DNA of 64,000 nt from JAFGXT01 sp963677165 (GTDB lineage Bacteria; Verrucomicrobiota; Lentisphaeria; Victivallales; SZUA-371): contig CAXXSX010000002.1 in assembly GCA_963677165.2 (NCBI GenBank), positions 1,116,001-1,180,000 on the forward strand. Reading direction: 5' to 3'. Positions 17,628 to 25,538 of this stretch are shown one piece after another. A program made the translations under genes and the position numbers. Within the stretch, counting starts at the first letter, position 1; every line of letters starts with the position of its first letter. The notes under the pieces are model-generated. The model was not told the DNA's origin and did not search any database. It saw only the letters and a list, made by a program, of their open reading frames with translations.

Positions 17628-18749
17628 TTAATTATTCTTATTTTTTTGAGATGAATCCCTGATTATCAATTCAACTGGCAGTATTTTACTGCAGTTGGTT
17701 GCCTCCGTTGCCGCCATCAGCTTCCCCGCCTCAAAACCCAGTTGTCGCCGTGGCACATCAACACTGGTCAGCGAGGGAGAAACCTGTGTACACATTTCCA
17801 GGTTGTCGAAACCGGCCAGAAAAATGTCCTTGCCTACCTCCATGTTAAGACTTTCCGCTGCGAGATACACAAATTTTGCCTGATAGTCATTAACGGCATA
17901 GATTACTGTTTTCATGCCGGTTCTTTGACTCAGAAATTCCGCGATTTCTTTCGGTCTGCGGTCAAAAGATTTTTTTGGATGAGCTTCGTTCCATTTTCCA
18001 GTGTTAATACCGGGTATGATATATTTCTCATAATCAAAAAAACCGAAATTGGTCATTGCGGTACGCCATCCGGCAAAACGTTTTGCGACAGAACTCGGCG
18101 AATCATAGCCGAGATACCATACTGACTCTTGATGTTCCTGCAGCAAATGCTTCGTTGCCATAAATCCGCCAGCAAAATTATCAAATTGCACTGCCGGCGT
18201 TTCAAAACAGTCGCACGGTTGATCAAGCTGAACAATTCTTACTCCCCGCTTCATTGCCTTGGAAATTGCCGTCATGATTTCTTGTGTTTCAAAAGGAATC
18301 ATGGCAATTGCGCCATTGTCTGGAACCTGGTTAATAATATCAGCGTACAGGTCGATATTAAGATTGACGTCAACAATATTCAGATTTAAATGATTCTGCT
18401 GAAAATAATCCAGCATTCCAGCGCAGATTTCCTGTTGCAGTGTATCATCACAATACCGGATTAATGTATATGACCGGGCTAAAATCTCCGGCTTTACAAT
18501 ATGTTTATCTTCACACAGGAATACGCCGCAGCGGGGTACCGCACGCACAATCTTATTATTTTCTAATAGCTCTATCGCTGTTCGAACAGTGGTTCTTGAA
18601 ACTTTATAACGTTTTGCGAGATCATATTCACTACCAAGAGAATCTCCCGGATTCAGGACTCCAGAGTTGACATCACGATGCAAAGCTTCTATAAAACCGC
18701 GAGGAGCTTTGGTTATTGAATGTTTTTTTAAACAAGTTTCCAGATTCAT
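17628..18749 (-). CDS. GntR-type HTH / LacI-type sensor hybrid transcription regulator, copy 2
   Basis: 373-residue paralogue of the regulator at 12567. The winged helix (YDLAKRYKVSRTTVRTAIEL) and sensor (GFMATKHLLQEH, LAGFDNLEM, LTSVDVPRRQLG) are intact. Near-identity in the sensor domain suggests both respond to the same or a closely related ligand, whereas the linker (about residues 76-90) and parts of the HTH differ. ATG 18749 is chosen over TTG 18761, with GGA 7 nt upstream. First gene of cassette 2, with phased T-tracts in its promoter. Confidence 0.88.
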   Translation of the reverse strand: MNLETCLKKHSITKAPRGFIEALHRDVNSGVLNPGDSLGSEYDLAKRYKVSRTTVRTAIELLENNKIVRAVPRCGVFLCEDKHIVKPEILARSYTLIRYCDDTLQQEICAGMLDYFQQNHLNLNIVDVNLNIDLYADIINQVPDNGAIAMIPFETQEIMTAISKAMKRGVRIVQLDQPCDCFETPAVQFDNFAGGFMATKHLLQEHQESVWYLGYDSPSSVAKRFAGWRTAMTNFGFFDYEKYIIPGINTGKWNEAHPKKSFDRRPKEIAEFLSQRTGMKTVIYAVNDYQAKFVYLAAESLNMEVGKDIFLAGFDNLEMCTQVSPSLTSVDVPRRQLGFEAGKLMAATEATNCSKILPVELIIRDSSQKNKNN

Positions 18750-18786
18750 ATGATTTTCCAATGTGTTTTTATCTCATGTTTTCTAT

Positions 18787-18843
18787 TATATATCAAAAAA
18801 CTATAAAAAACCACTAAAAACTATAAAAAACTATAAAAAACTA
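18787..18843 (-). promoter_or_regulatory. Promoter of regulator 2 with five phased T-tracts
   Basis: On the minus strand five near-identical decamers (TAGTTTTTTA, twice exact, then three variants) run head to tail at exact 10-bp spacing up to a TATAAT -10 (in GATATATAATAG). This helical phasing is expected to bend DNA towards the promoter. The region could also be a tandem operator for the regulator itself. Confidence 0.6.
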
Positions 18844-19067
18844 ATTTCTTAAGAAAATCGGCAATTTGTTTCTATAAGAGAATGAAATCCCGTGAAGTGT
18901 TCAGAAAACGGGAAGATAGTTCTTTCCCGGAAGTGTCGGTAGCAACACCGATAAATGAGGGGTAGTCCCTTGTTTTTTTGTAATAGCTAACTCTTTTCAA
19001 ACAGTAGGTATAATAGCCGCACCAATGCGCGGTGGCGTTTTCATCGAAACCAGCCACGGCTGGAGAA

Positions 19068-19180
19068 AATCACTTGCAATACGCATCGCAAAAGTAGGGC
19101 AGCTCTTGATAAGAGCGCCCGTCGCATCAGCGACAGTTCTTTCACTTGGAACACCCCAAAAGTGACCGTGTTCAGGTTTG
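19068..19180. repeat. Structured repeat, copy B
   Basis: Partner of 14463-14575. Predicted hairpins: GGGC-GCTCTT/AAGAGCGCCC and GTCGC-ATCA-GCGAC, followed by GAACAC/GTGTTC. Differences from copy A in the first stem are paired. Confidence 0.4.
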
Positions 19181-19196
19181 ATCCTCGCCCTTAAAA

Positions 19197-19255
19197 TTAA
19201 CGGTTATTTTGCCGTTATTTCTAATTTTAAGCTCAAAAGCAACGGTTATTTTATG
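19197..19255. repeat. CCGTTATT / TTTAAGCTCAAA dispersed repeat, copy 2
   Basis: Reads AACGGTTATTTTGCCGTTATTT, then TTTTAAGCTCAAAA, then AACGGTTATT. Closely matches copies at 8663-8724 and 34192-34270. Confidence 0.55.
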
Positions 19256-19282
19256 CATTCGTACTAAATTTCAACATTCTTT

Positions 19283-19452
19283 ATCGGATACTCTTGTAGG
19301 AGGATATTTCCGGCTTTAATTCCGCCGGGTGGCTGACTTTCAACTCCAGCGAACTATCCGACCGTTTATTCCATTCGACATAGATCATGCCGGACGGCGT
19401 TGGAATTGTTCCGGCCGCCTGACCGAACTCTCCAGCCCATGGCTTAATCTCA
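19283..19452 (-). pseudogene. 3' fragment of a GH78-type rhamnosidase gene
   Basis: Encodes about 50 residues (IKPWAGEFGQAAGTIPTP, then SGMIYVEWNK and ELKVSHPAELKPEISSY) that match the C-terminus of the protein at 31719-34043, with roughly 90% DNA identity by eye. A one-base deletion in the tail (CCTACAAGAG versus CCTACAAAGAG) breaks the frame. It lies directly after the stop of the six-hairpin glycosidase at 19459, as if two C-termini had been placed in series. Confidence 0.75.
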
Positions 19453-19458
19453 AACGCC

Positions 19459-21126
19459 CTATTTTACCTTTACGCCTTCCGGGGTCTGGATGTCAACTTT
19501 TATGTTTCCAGCGGAATCTTTTTGTGCAGAAACTTTGATTGGACCGTATGGGGAGGGAACCGTACCTTTGATCCAGTCTAGTCCGACAAGCTGAGGCTTG
19601 ATTTCGGCTATCTGAAAGCCGGGTTCCAACGGTTTGATTCCCAGGAGATGTTCACTCATCCATGCAGTGGGACCTCCGGCCCAGCCATGGCAGAGACTGT
19701 GGCGCAAGCCCTGATAGCAGTGTTTTCCAAAGTCGGCATGGATATCTTTGCGTCCGGCGACCGGCAACTCATCAATCCGGGTGGAATTTTCGAGCCAGTC
19801 CAGGTCAAAATCTTCCCAGAAGGTAGTCGCCCCGGCATCCAGCATACCGCCCCAGTAACGCCTGATTACGTCAAGAGCTCCAGTATAGTCACCGGCCTGT
19901 GCCCTGGCTTGCAATACATAATAACCCATAAAAGTACTGAGACCCCGGCAAGGATCGACAGCTAACTGCTCATTGTTAATGTGTTTTGCATCAGCTTGTC
20001 CGGCAAGCACCTGCAACGCAGCGGCAACTTTGCTTTGTCCAAAGCCAGGACAATATTTTCTCATTCGCTGACAATTAGCAAAACATTGTTCCGCCATATC
20101 GTGCTCACCAAGTACCCGGCAAAGCTGTCCACCGGCATTGAGCGCCCAGTTCAGCAGACCATGTAACCCGGCATGGACTGCGGCGGGATTATCCGCCGAC
20201 GGCCAGTCGAGAAATCTCATTTCGGCGCAGTTCTCGCGTCCCTCGGAATCAATGTAACCGCAAAGCAGTTGAAGTGTAGTCAACAGATACGAATGCTGTT
20301 CACGCAGATATTCCAGTGAACCTCGATAGCGATACCAGTCATACTGGTTGATAACCCACCACGCGGAATAGGAACTGATTCCGTTGACCGGTTCGCCCGG
20401 AGAGGTCCGGTCGCGAACAAAGTCCAGACTGTTCTGAACCGCATCGGTATCATCAAAAACGGAGGCGATCACCCGGATTTCAGGATTGAGATCACCAACC
20501 CAGACCATACGGTCACGCTTGATGCCGTCATAAATATAATCCTGCATATTCAGCTGTACGGTATAGGCACCAGTCTGCCAGATCCGGTTCAGCCGTTCGT
20601 CGCTGCACTGAAATCGGCCGACATATTCCAGATCACGATATACCGCCTCGGCAAATACACCGTAAAGCAGAACATCGCCTTCCGCTTCCGAGTCAACATC
20701 AATGCGAACAAACCGAAACCCGGTGCAACCGTAGTTAACCATTCCATGAGACGGCAATTCCAGCATGGTATCATGAACCATGTGGTCATTATTTGGGTCG
20801 CCCATGGCCTCGGAGGCCGATTCGCCAAACCGGATTCTGACGCGGTTGAGGCCATGATCACTGCGACCGCAGACAATCCGGACACCGCCATGCAATTCGG
20901 AGCCGTAGTCGAGAAGAACCCCGGCACCCGGCGGCAGCTTACACACACACCTGCCGCAATTTATAAATGACTGAATTTCCTGCGATTCCACCAGCGTGTC
21001 GGTACATTCAGCGTTGTCTGACCGCCAGATTACCCGAACCGGAACCAGGAGTTTATGATTCATTGCTGAACTTCTGACCGGGTTGGTTCCAAAGAGAGCC
21101 TCGGTGCGGTTTATTTTCCAGAGCAC
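19459..21126 (-). CDS. Six-hairpin glycosidase, alpha-L-rhamnosidase (GH78)-like, cytoplasmic
   Basis: 555 residues, no signal peptide. An N-terminal beta-rich domain (GVLLDYGSELHGGVRI) precedes an (alpha/alpha)6 barrel with GIKRDRMVWVGDL around residue 200, ATTFWEDFD and HGWAGGPTAWM near the C-terminus, then a GIKPLEPGF beta domain. This is the Bac_rhamnosid architecture. The usual GH78 acid motif (RDE-R) reads RDRMVW, but GDLNPE follows and the same variant occurs in other family members, so activity is likely. The start overlaps the stop of the gene at 21111 by 16 bp, implying coupled translation. It probably processes oligosaccharides after uptake. Confidence 0.78.
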   Translation of the reverse strand: MLWKINRTEALFGTNPVRSSAMNHKLLVPVRVIWRSDNAECTDTLVESQEIQSFINCGRCVCKLPPGAGVLLDYGSELHGGVRIVCGRSDHGLNRVRIRFGESASEAMGDPNNDHMVHDTMLELPSHGMVNYGCTGFRFVRIDVDSEAEGDVLLYGVFAEAVYRDLEYVGRFQCSDERLNRIWQTGAYTVQLNMQDYIYDGIKRDRMVWVGDLNPEIRVIASVFDDTDAVQNSLDFVRDRTSPGEPVNGISSYSAWWVINQYDWYRYRGSLEYLREQHSYLLTTLQLLCGYIDSEGRENCAEMRFLDWPSADNPAAVHAGLHGLLNWALNAGGQLCRVLGEHDMAEQCFANCQRMRKYCPGFGQSKVAAALQVLAGQADAKHINNEQLAVDPCRGLSTFMGYYVLQARAQAGDYTGALDVIRRYWGGMLDAGATTFWEDFDLDWLENSTRIDELPVAGRKDIHADFGKHCYQGLRHSLCHGWAGGPTAWMSEHLLGIKPLEPGFQIAEIKPQLVGLDWIKGTVPSPYGPIKVSAQKDSAGNIKVDIQTPEGVKVK

Positions 21127-23669
21127 TTCGGCACCTTGGGATTATTTATTATTTTAAATGATATAGACATATTCATTTTTTCTCCAGCGGACAGCTTACG
21201 AACAGGAGAAACCAACTTTAAATCCAGTTTCTTGCCAGTACCTTCCGGCGGGAAGTTGTAGCGGTCATATTCGTATGATAAAACACCCAACTGTTTCGGC
21301 GGAATACTGAATTCAACCGCATGGTTGCCGTTGGTCGACACCAGCAGGAATTTACCGGTATAGTTCCGTATCGGGATGTTGCCTGCCTGATACCACATTT
21401 TTCCAGCCCGACCAAACTCGAATTTACTCCAGGAATGATCTTTATGTTCAATATACATAACCGGATATTCCCCAAATGCATTGTAGAGGTCAAACATCGG
21501 CAACAACATTATCTTACCCGGTCCGCCTTTACTACTCTTGAGCGTAATCTGTTGGGTCAGTTTATCCCCGTCAACGCTTATCAGTTTATTCACGGTGTAG
21601 CCGGGGATGGAACCAGTAAGTTCAAGTTTTGACGGCGAATGATTTACAACCCGGTAATTATTGACGTTGAGACCATTGGTCCATTCAGACCATGATCCGA
21701 CCGTTGGATACTGGAACAACTGAAATCCCCAGCAGGTTTTCAACGGTTCAAAGCCCTTAACGGAATCTTTCATTTCAACCAGCTTTCCAAGACATCCCGG
21801 CAGGCAGACCACACTGATCGCACTGTTGCCCACTTTATAAGCCTTATAGCTTTTACAGAATCCTTCCAGCTTCAGCTGATTCGGATTTAGCTTTACCAAA
21901 TATCTCAACGCAGAAACCTTGTTTTCGTGCATTAGCTGTTTAATCTTGGAGGCCCAGACCTTTCGTTGTTCAGGATTATCCATTCCAAGCTGCCATTTTC
22001 CGGTAGAAGAATTGTATTTACCAAAACTTTTGAATCCCTGCCAGAAATCGGCCCACAGATATGGAAGCCAAATATAGCCAAGACGTTTTTTCAGCACAGG
22101 GTCAGTACAGGAATCATAGGCTTTTTTCAGTATAATATTACATTTACGAACATTATAAGGATTAATATATTTGGGAACGGTCAGGCTGGAAGTTTTGGCT
22201 GCAGGCTTCTTTCTGGCCGTCTGCTCAGTCATTTTGATGACATCAAGAACAGTACCAGCATACTTGCCGTAATAATCCCGACAAAACTGGATCACCAGCT
22301 TTTTCGGACTCAAGGACGGATTCCAGAACAGTTGATGGTACAGCCAGCTGCGCAGATCAATAAACTCTCCCCCCAAACCGGTTCCAACCCCGAACAACTC
22401 CATGTGAACGCTGCTGAAACCGTGTTTAGCGGCCCATTTTATGTTGTGTGCCTGACTAAATATGCTTGGAGTGGGGAACCAGAAACAATCGGTGGGATAA
22501 CTGTACAAATAAATCTCAAAGTTCTTTGCGACTTTTTTCCAGCCCTCATAATTCTGCAAAAAAGAATCAAAACATTTTTCCTTGCCGATCCGAGCCATAT
22601 AATCGCCATGCTGAGCGCAGAGCACTACAGTTACCCGGTCAGAAAGCTTAATGTTTTTCGGTGGTTTTTGTGTCCAGCCGTATGACAGGGTTTTAATCCG
22701 GATATTGGGAAATTCTTTTCCCATGGCCCCGGCCAATTCGTTAAGCAACATAATCATCATGGATGATGGATGATTACCGTGTTCGGCATAAAACTTCTTA
22801 CACTTTTCACAAGTACAGTAAGGACTGCCGTCATTCTGCCCCATCCAAACCGTATTAATTTCAGGATGCTTGCGCAGATACGCCAAAGTACGGTCAATCA
22901 GTATACGCCGAACCACGGGATTACTCAGACACAATCCCCAGTTGTTATTGGCAAAGACGGTAAGACGTTTGCCATCAACTTCCGCAACCCAGTCGGGGTG
23001 ATGTTTTAGCTCTCCAGTTCCGATCAGCCGGAAAAAAGTATGCATATCCGGTCCCTGGCGGAAACCGCCGCCGTATTTAACTCCCGGATTACCCCATAGG
23101 ATAAAGGTATTCATACGATTTCTTGCGGCCCACTGCGGCGTTTCACCATTACCGAAAACACCGGAGCGCTCAATAAACGGAGAAGCATGACGAATCGTCT
23201 TCTGCGGTACCGCAATACTTTTGTTTGCCGGTATATGCGTATAGGTCGGCGTATACCAGTGAACACCCTGCATTTCAAGAAACTGATAAACCGCATACAG
23301 AGACCCACGAGGTCGACCGCCGCCTAGCAGAACAATATTGCCATCCGACGAAATAATCAGCTCTTCAGGACCAAGCGCGCCCCATTTTTCCGCCTTCAGA
23401 TTATCCGGCAGTTTTGAGTTAAAACCTACGGCCAACATTTTTCCATGCTTAAACTCTTTAGCACGAACAACCGGCAATTCAACACCGGCAATGGATTTAA
23501 TATAAGTTTTGAGCTCGTTTGCGGCGGTAACTTCCGCCGGGATCGCATCATCCGGCAGTACGATTACATAATCGGATTTACCATTGGATATTAGTTTCTG
23601 AGCACCTGATACAATAAACGATGCTGACAGAAACATTAAAATTAATGCTTCAAAAAAAACTATTTTCAT
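21111..23669 (-). CDS. Exported DUF4838-domain glycosidase-like protein
   Basis: 852 residues with a signal peptide (FIVSGAQKL). A GH67-N-like domain spans about residues 30-150 (DYVIVLPDDAIPAE, AANELKTYI), then the DUF4838 TIM-barrel region at about 190-470 (HPDWVAEVDGKR, NTVWMGQNDG, CTCEKCKKFY, VVLCAQHGDY). Families with this layout are linked to alpha-glucuronidases and are common in polysaccharide clusters, but most are uncharacterised. The C-terminal third is beta-rich. It overlaps the downstream rhamnosidase-like gene and starts 32 bp after pseudopilin 3, making one operon under the LacI regulator. Confidence 0.75.
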   Translation of the reverse strand: MKIVFFEALILMFLSASFIVSGAQKLISNGKSDYVIVLPDDAIPAEVTAANELKTYIKSIAGVELPVVRAKEFKHGKMLAVGFNSKLPDNLKAEKWGALGPEELIISSDGNIVLLGGGRPRGSLYAVYQFLEMQGVHWYTPTYTHIPANKSIAVPQKTIRHASPFIERSGVFGNGETPQWAARNRMNTFILWGNPGVKYGGGFRQGPDMHTFFRLIGTGELKHHPDWVAEVDGKRLTVFANNNWGLCLSNPVVRRILIDRTLAYLRKHPEINTVWMGQNDGSPYCTCEKCKKFYAEHGNHPSSMMIMLLNELAGAMGKEFPNIRIKTLSYGWTQKPPKNIKLSDRVTVVLCAQHGDYMARIGKEKCFDSFLQNYEGWKKVAKNFEIYLYSYPTDCFWFPTPSIFSQAHNIKWAAKHGFSSVHMELFGVGTGLGGEFIDLRSWLYHQLFWNPSLSPKKLVIQFCRDYYGKYAGTVLDVIKMTEQTARKKPAAKTSSLTVPKYINPYNVRKCNIILKKAYDSCTDPVLKKRLGYIWLPYLWADFWQGFKSFGKYNSSTGKWQLGMDNPEQRKVWASKIKQLMHENKVSALRYLVKLNPNQLKLEGFCKSYKAYKVGNSAISVVCLPGCLGKLVEMKDSVKGFEPLKTCWGFQLFQYPTVGSWSEWTNGLNVNNYRVVNHSPSKLELTGSIPGYTVNKLISVDGDKLTQQITLKSSKGGPGKIMLLPMFDLYNAFGEYPVMYIEHKDHSWSKFEFGRAGKMWYQAGNIPIRNYTGKFLLVSTNGNHAVEFSIPPKQLGVLSYEYDRYNFPPEGTGKKLDLKLVSPVRKLSAGEKMNMSISFKIINNPKVPKCSGK

Positions 23670-23701
23670 GTTATTATTCCGTAATATTATGATAGGGAAA
23701 A

Positions 23702-24337
23702 TTAATCAGTTAAAGCGGAAGCAGGAATACCCCATGCTACAGAACCTTCCTCTGTCCTGACGGTCGTAGGCCTGATAAGAGTATTCTTTTTCTCTGCATG
23801 ACCATCAAGCTGCAACATAACAATTCCTTTGAGAGGACCATCGTGGCGGTAAATATACCGGTATCGTGAGGAATCATAACTGGACATCGGCCATGGGTTC
23901 ATGCTGGGATCATCACAATCCGCAATGAAATAAACTTGTGAAGGTTTCCGATAGATAGTTACTTTTGTTTTGAATATATGAGCACTCAATCCATAACTGG
24001 AATAGGTTTGATACATCTTTTTTTCAGATGGGCAACGCCACACTCCATAGTAAACTCCATCCTTTAATTTTGAGGGAAGAAAATTGTTATCCACCATCGG
24101 TTTTATCCATGAACCCGTACTCGTTGAATAAAACGGTGGGATGTAATCATCGAATGAGCTGAAGTATTGAAACATTCCAGTCCCGATACCTTTAAGATTA
24201 TTAGTGCAGGTGATCATTTTTGCCATATTCCTGGCTTTTCCCAATGCAGGCATCAGCATACTTACCAAAATTGCAATAATCGCTATCACAACCAAGAGTT
24301 CTATCAATGTAAATTTCTTTTTACTGTGTTTCTTCAT
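23702..24337 (-). CDS. Type II secretion-type pseudopilin, cassette 3
   Basis: 211 residues: leader MKKHSKKK, FTLIELLVVIAIIAIL, LMPALGKARN, a variable domain, and the 'DG' motif VMLQLDGHAEKK near residue 175. AAAAGGAGAA lies upstream of the ATG. It is sandwiched between the LacI regulator (28 bp gap) and the exported DUF4838 protein (32 bp gap), the same order as cassettes 1 and 2 although the regulator family differs. Confidence 0.88.
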   Translation of the reverse strand: MKKHSKKKFTLIELLVVIAIIAILVSMLMPALGKARNMAKMITCTNNLKGIGTGMFQYFSSFDDYIPPFYSTSTGSWIKPMVDNNFLPSKLKDGVYYGVWRCPSEKKMYQTYSSYGLSAHIFKTKVTIYRKPSQVYFIADCDDPSMNPWPMSSYDSSRYRYIYRHDGPLKGIVMLQLDGHAEKKNTLIRPTTVRTEEGSVAWGIPASALTD

Positions 24338-24365
24338 TTCTGTTCTCCTTTTTTATTTGTAATGG

Positions 24366-25406
24366 TTAATTAACGTTATTTTTAGCACTACATGAATCTC
24401 CGGGCACAAATTGTGCAGGAAACAGGATCAATTGTTCAATCATTTTGTTCTCCTTGGAATTATTCATATTGTTCATTAGTAATTCAACACTTTTTTTTGC
24501 CATCTCCTCATAATCATACTCAATACCAGCCAAAGACGGACTGAATGCCTTGCCGAATTTCCATAGGTCACCGCTCACCAGAGAAATCTGTTCCGGCACC
24601 TTAATACCGCGTTCGGTTAGAACCTTGTAGCACCACATTGTGGCTTCATCATGCGGCAGGATCAACGCATCCGGTTCCAGCGGCAATACCGCGTCTATCA
24701 ATTTCCCGGCAGACTCCATGTCCTCAATTGATACGACCGGATAATAAAACATAAACTCATCATGATATGGAAGACTGCTTTCTTTGAACCCATCTTTAAA
24801 CCCGCGCGTACTGGCCGTAAATGCTTTATCCTTATAATCATCGCGACAATTAATGATCCGTTTTCGGTTCAATCCAGCAAGATATTTCACCGTATCCAGA
24901 TATGCTTTGTAATGGTCCGCCGCCACTACGGCCCGGCCCGTCGCATCGGCCGGTTCCTCAATAAATACCGTATTGTGGAAGGTATTGAACAGTGGTGGAA
25001 CTCTCGATGCGAATTCCGGATAGTTGTGCGCAATACAGATAACATTGTTTATCTGTGAACCAATAAAGTCATCCACGTATTTTTTCAGGGAATTCAAGTT
25101 ATCATGTACCAGGCCGACTTGCAGTCGAAACCCATGTTTGAATGACAAACGTTCTATAACCGTTAACACATTGCGATAAAAAGCCGGTGCCATACTGTCG
25201 ATGATTACCCCGATCACTTTATCCTTTTTTCCTACCAGCTGACGCGCCAGCAGATTCGGACGGTAACCCAGTTCATCAACCAGTTGCATGATCCGGCGGC
25301 GCTTGTCATCCGAGACCCGGACTTTCGTGCTGTTGTTCAACACCGCCGACACAGCCTGGAACGAGACCCCGGCGTGCTGTGCTATTTCCTTTAATGTTAC
25401 CGACAT
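24366..25406 (-). CDS. LacI-family transcription regulator
   Basis: 346 residues. The N-terminal LacI helix-turn-helix is MSVTLKEIAQHAGVSFQAVS with hinge NLLARQLVGKK (about residues 50-62); the rest is a sugar-binding fold (VIGVIIDS, LILPHDEATMW, ISLVSGDLW, LAGIEYDYEEMA). It heads the operon regulator -> pseudopilin -> DUF4838 -> GH78-like and probably represses it until a glycan breakdown product is present. A 20-bp palindromic operator candidate lies 31 bp upstream of the start (25437-25456), consistent with autoregulation. Confidence 0.9.
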   Translation of the reverse strand: MSVTLKEIAQHAGVSFQAVSAVLNNSTKVRVSDDKRRRIMQLVDELGYRPNLLARQLVGKKDKVIGVIIDSMAPAFYRNVLTVIERLSFKHGFRLQVGLVHDNLNSLKKYVDDFIGSQINNVICIAHNYPEFASRVPPLFNTFHNTVFIEEPADATGRAVVAADHYKAYLDTVKYLAGLNRKRIINCRDDYKDKAFTASTRGFKDGFKESSLPYHDEFMFYYPVVSIEDMESAGKLIDAVLPLEPDALILPHDEATMWCYKVLTERGIKVPEQISLVSGDLWKFGKAFSPSLAGIEYDYEEMAKKSVELLMNNMNNSKENKMIEQLILFPAQFVPGDSCSAKNNVN

Positions 25407-25436
25407 GTGTACTTATTTTTTCCGTTGTTTGCTAGT

Positions 25437-25486
25437 TTGATTGAACGTTCTATCAATATTATAAATGCTTTTGTTTTTAAAAGCAA
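25437..25486 (-). promoter_or_regulatory. LacI operon promoter and operator
   Basis: Minus-strand promoter TTGCTT (25481-25486), 17-bp spacer, TATAAT (25458-25463). Just downstream, over the expected start site, is a palindrome TTGA-N2-GAACGTTC-N2-TCAA (25437-25456) with the central CG typical of LacI-family operators. A repressor there would block initiation. Confidence 0.65.
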
Positions 25487-25538
25487 TACTATTTGCGGAG
25501 TTTCTACAAAATTTTTGTTATTTTCTCTGATTTCAAGG

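Larger units (their letters stand above)
18750..19282. other. Non-coding stretch with repeats between cassettes 2 and 3
   Basis: Holds the regulator 2 promoter (18787-18843), several small hairpins at 18880-18955 (for example TCGGT/ACCGA), structured repeat copy B (19068-19180) and a dispersed repeat (19197-19255). No convincing gene. Confidence 0.55.

Noticed and set aside
13711..18843. Possible CRISPR-like arrays in the A/T-rich promoter tracts
   Set aside because: Repeat unit is 10 bp with no spacers; it is phased T-tracts, not a CRISPR array.
21966..22685. A 239-codon open frame opposite the DUF4838 gene
   Set aside because: Antisense shadow of a conserved exported protein.
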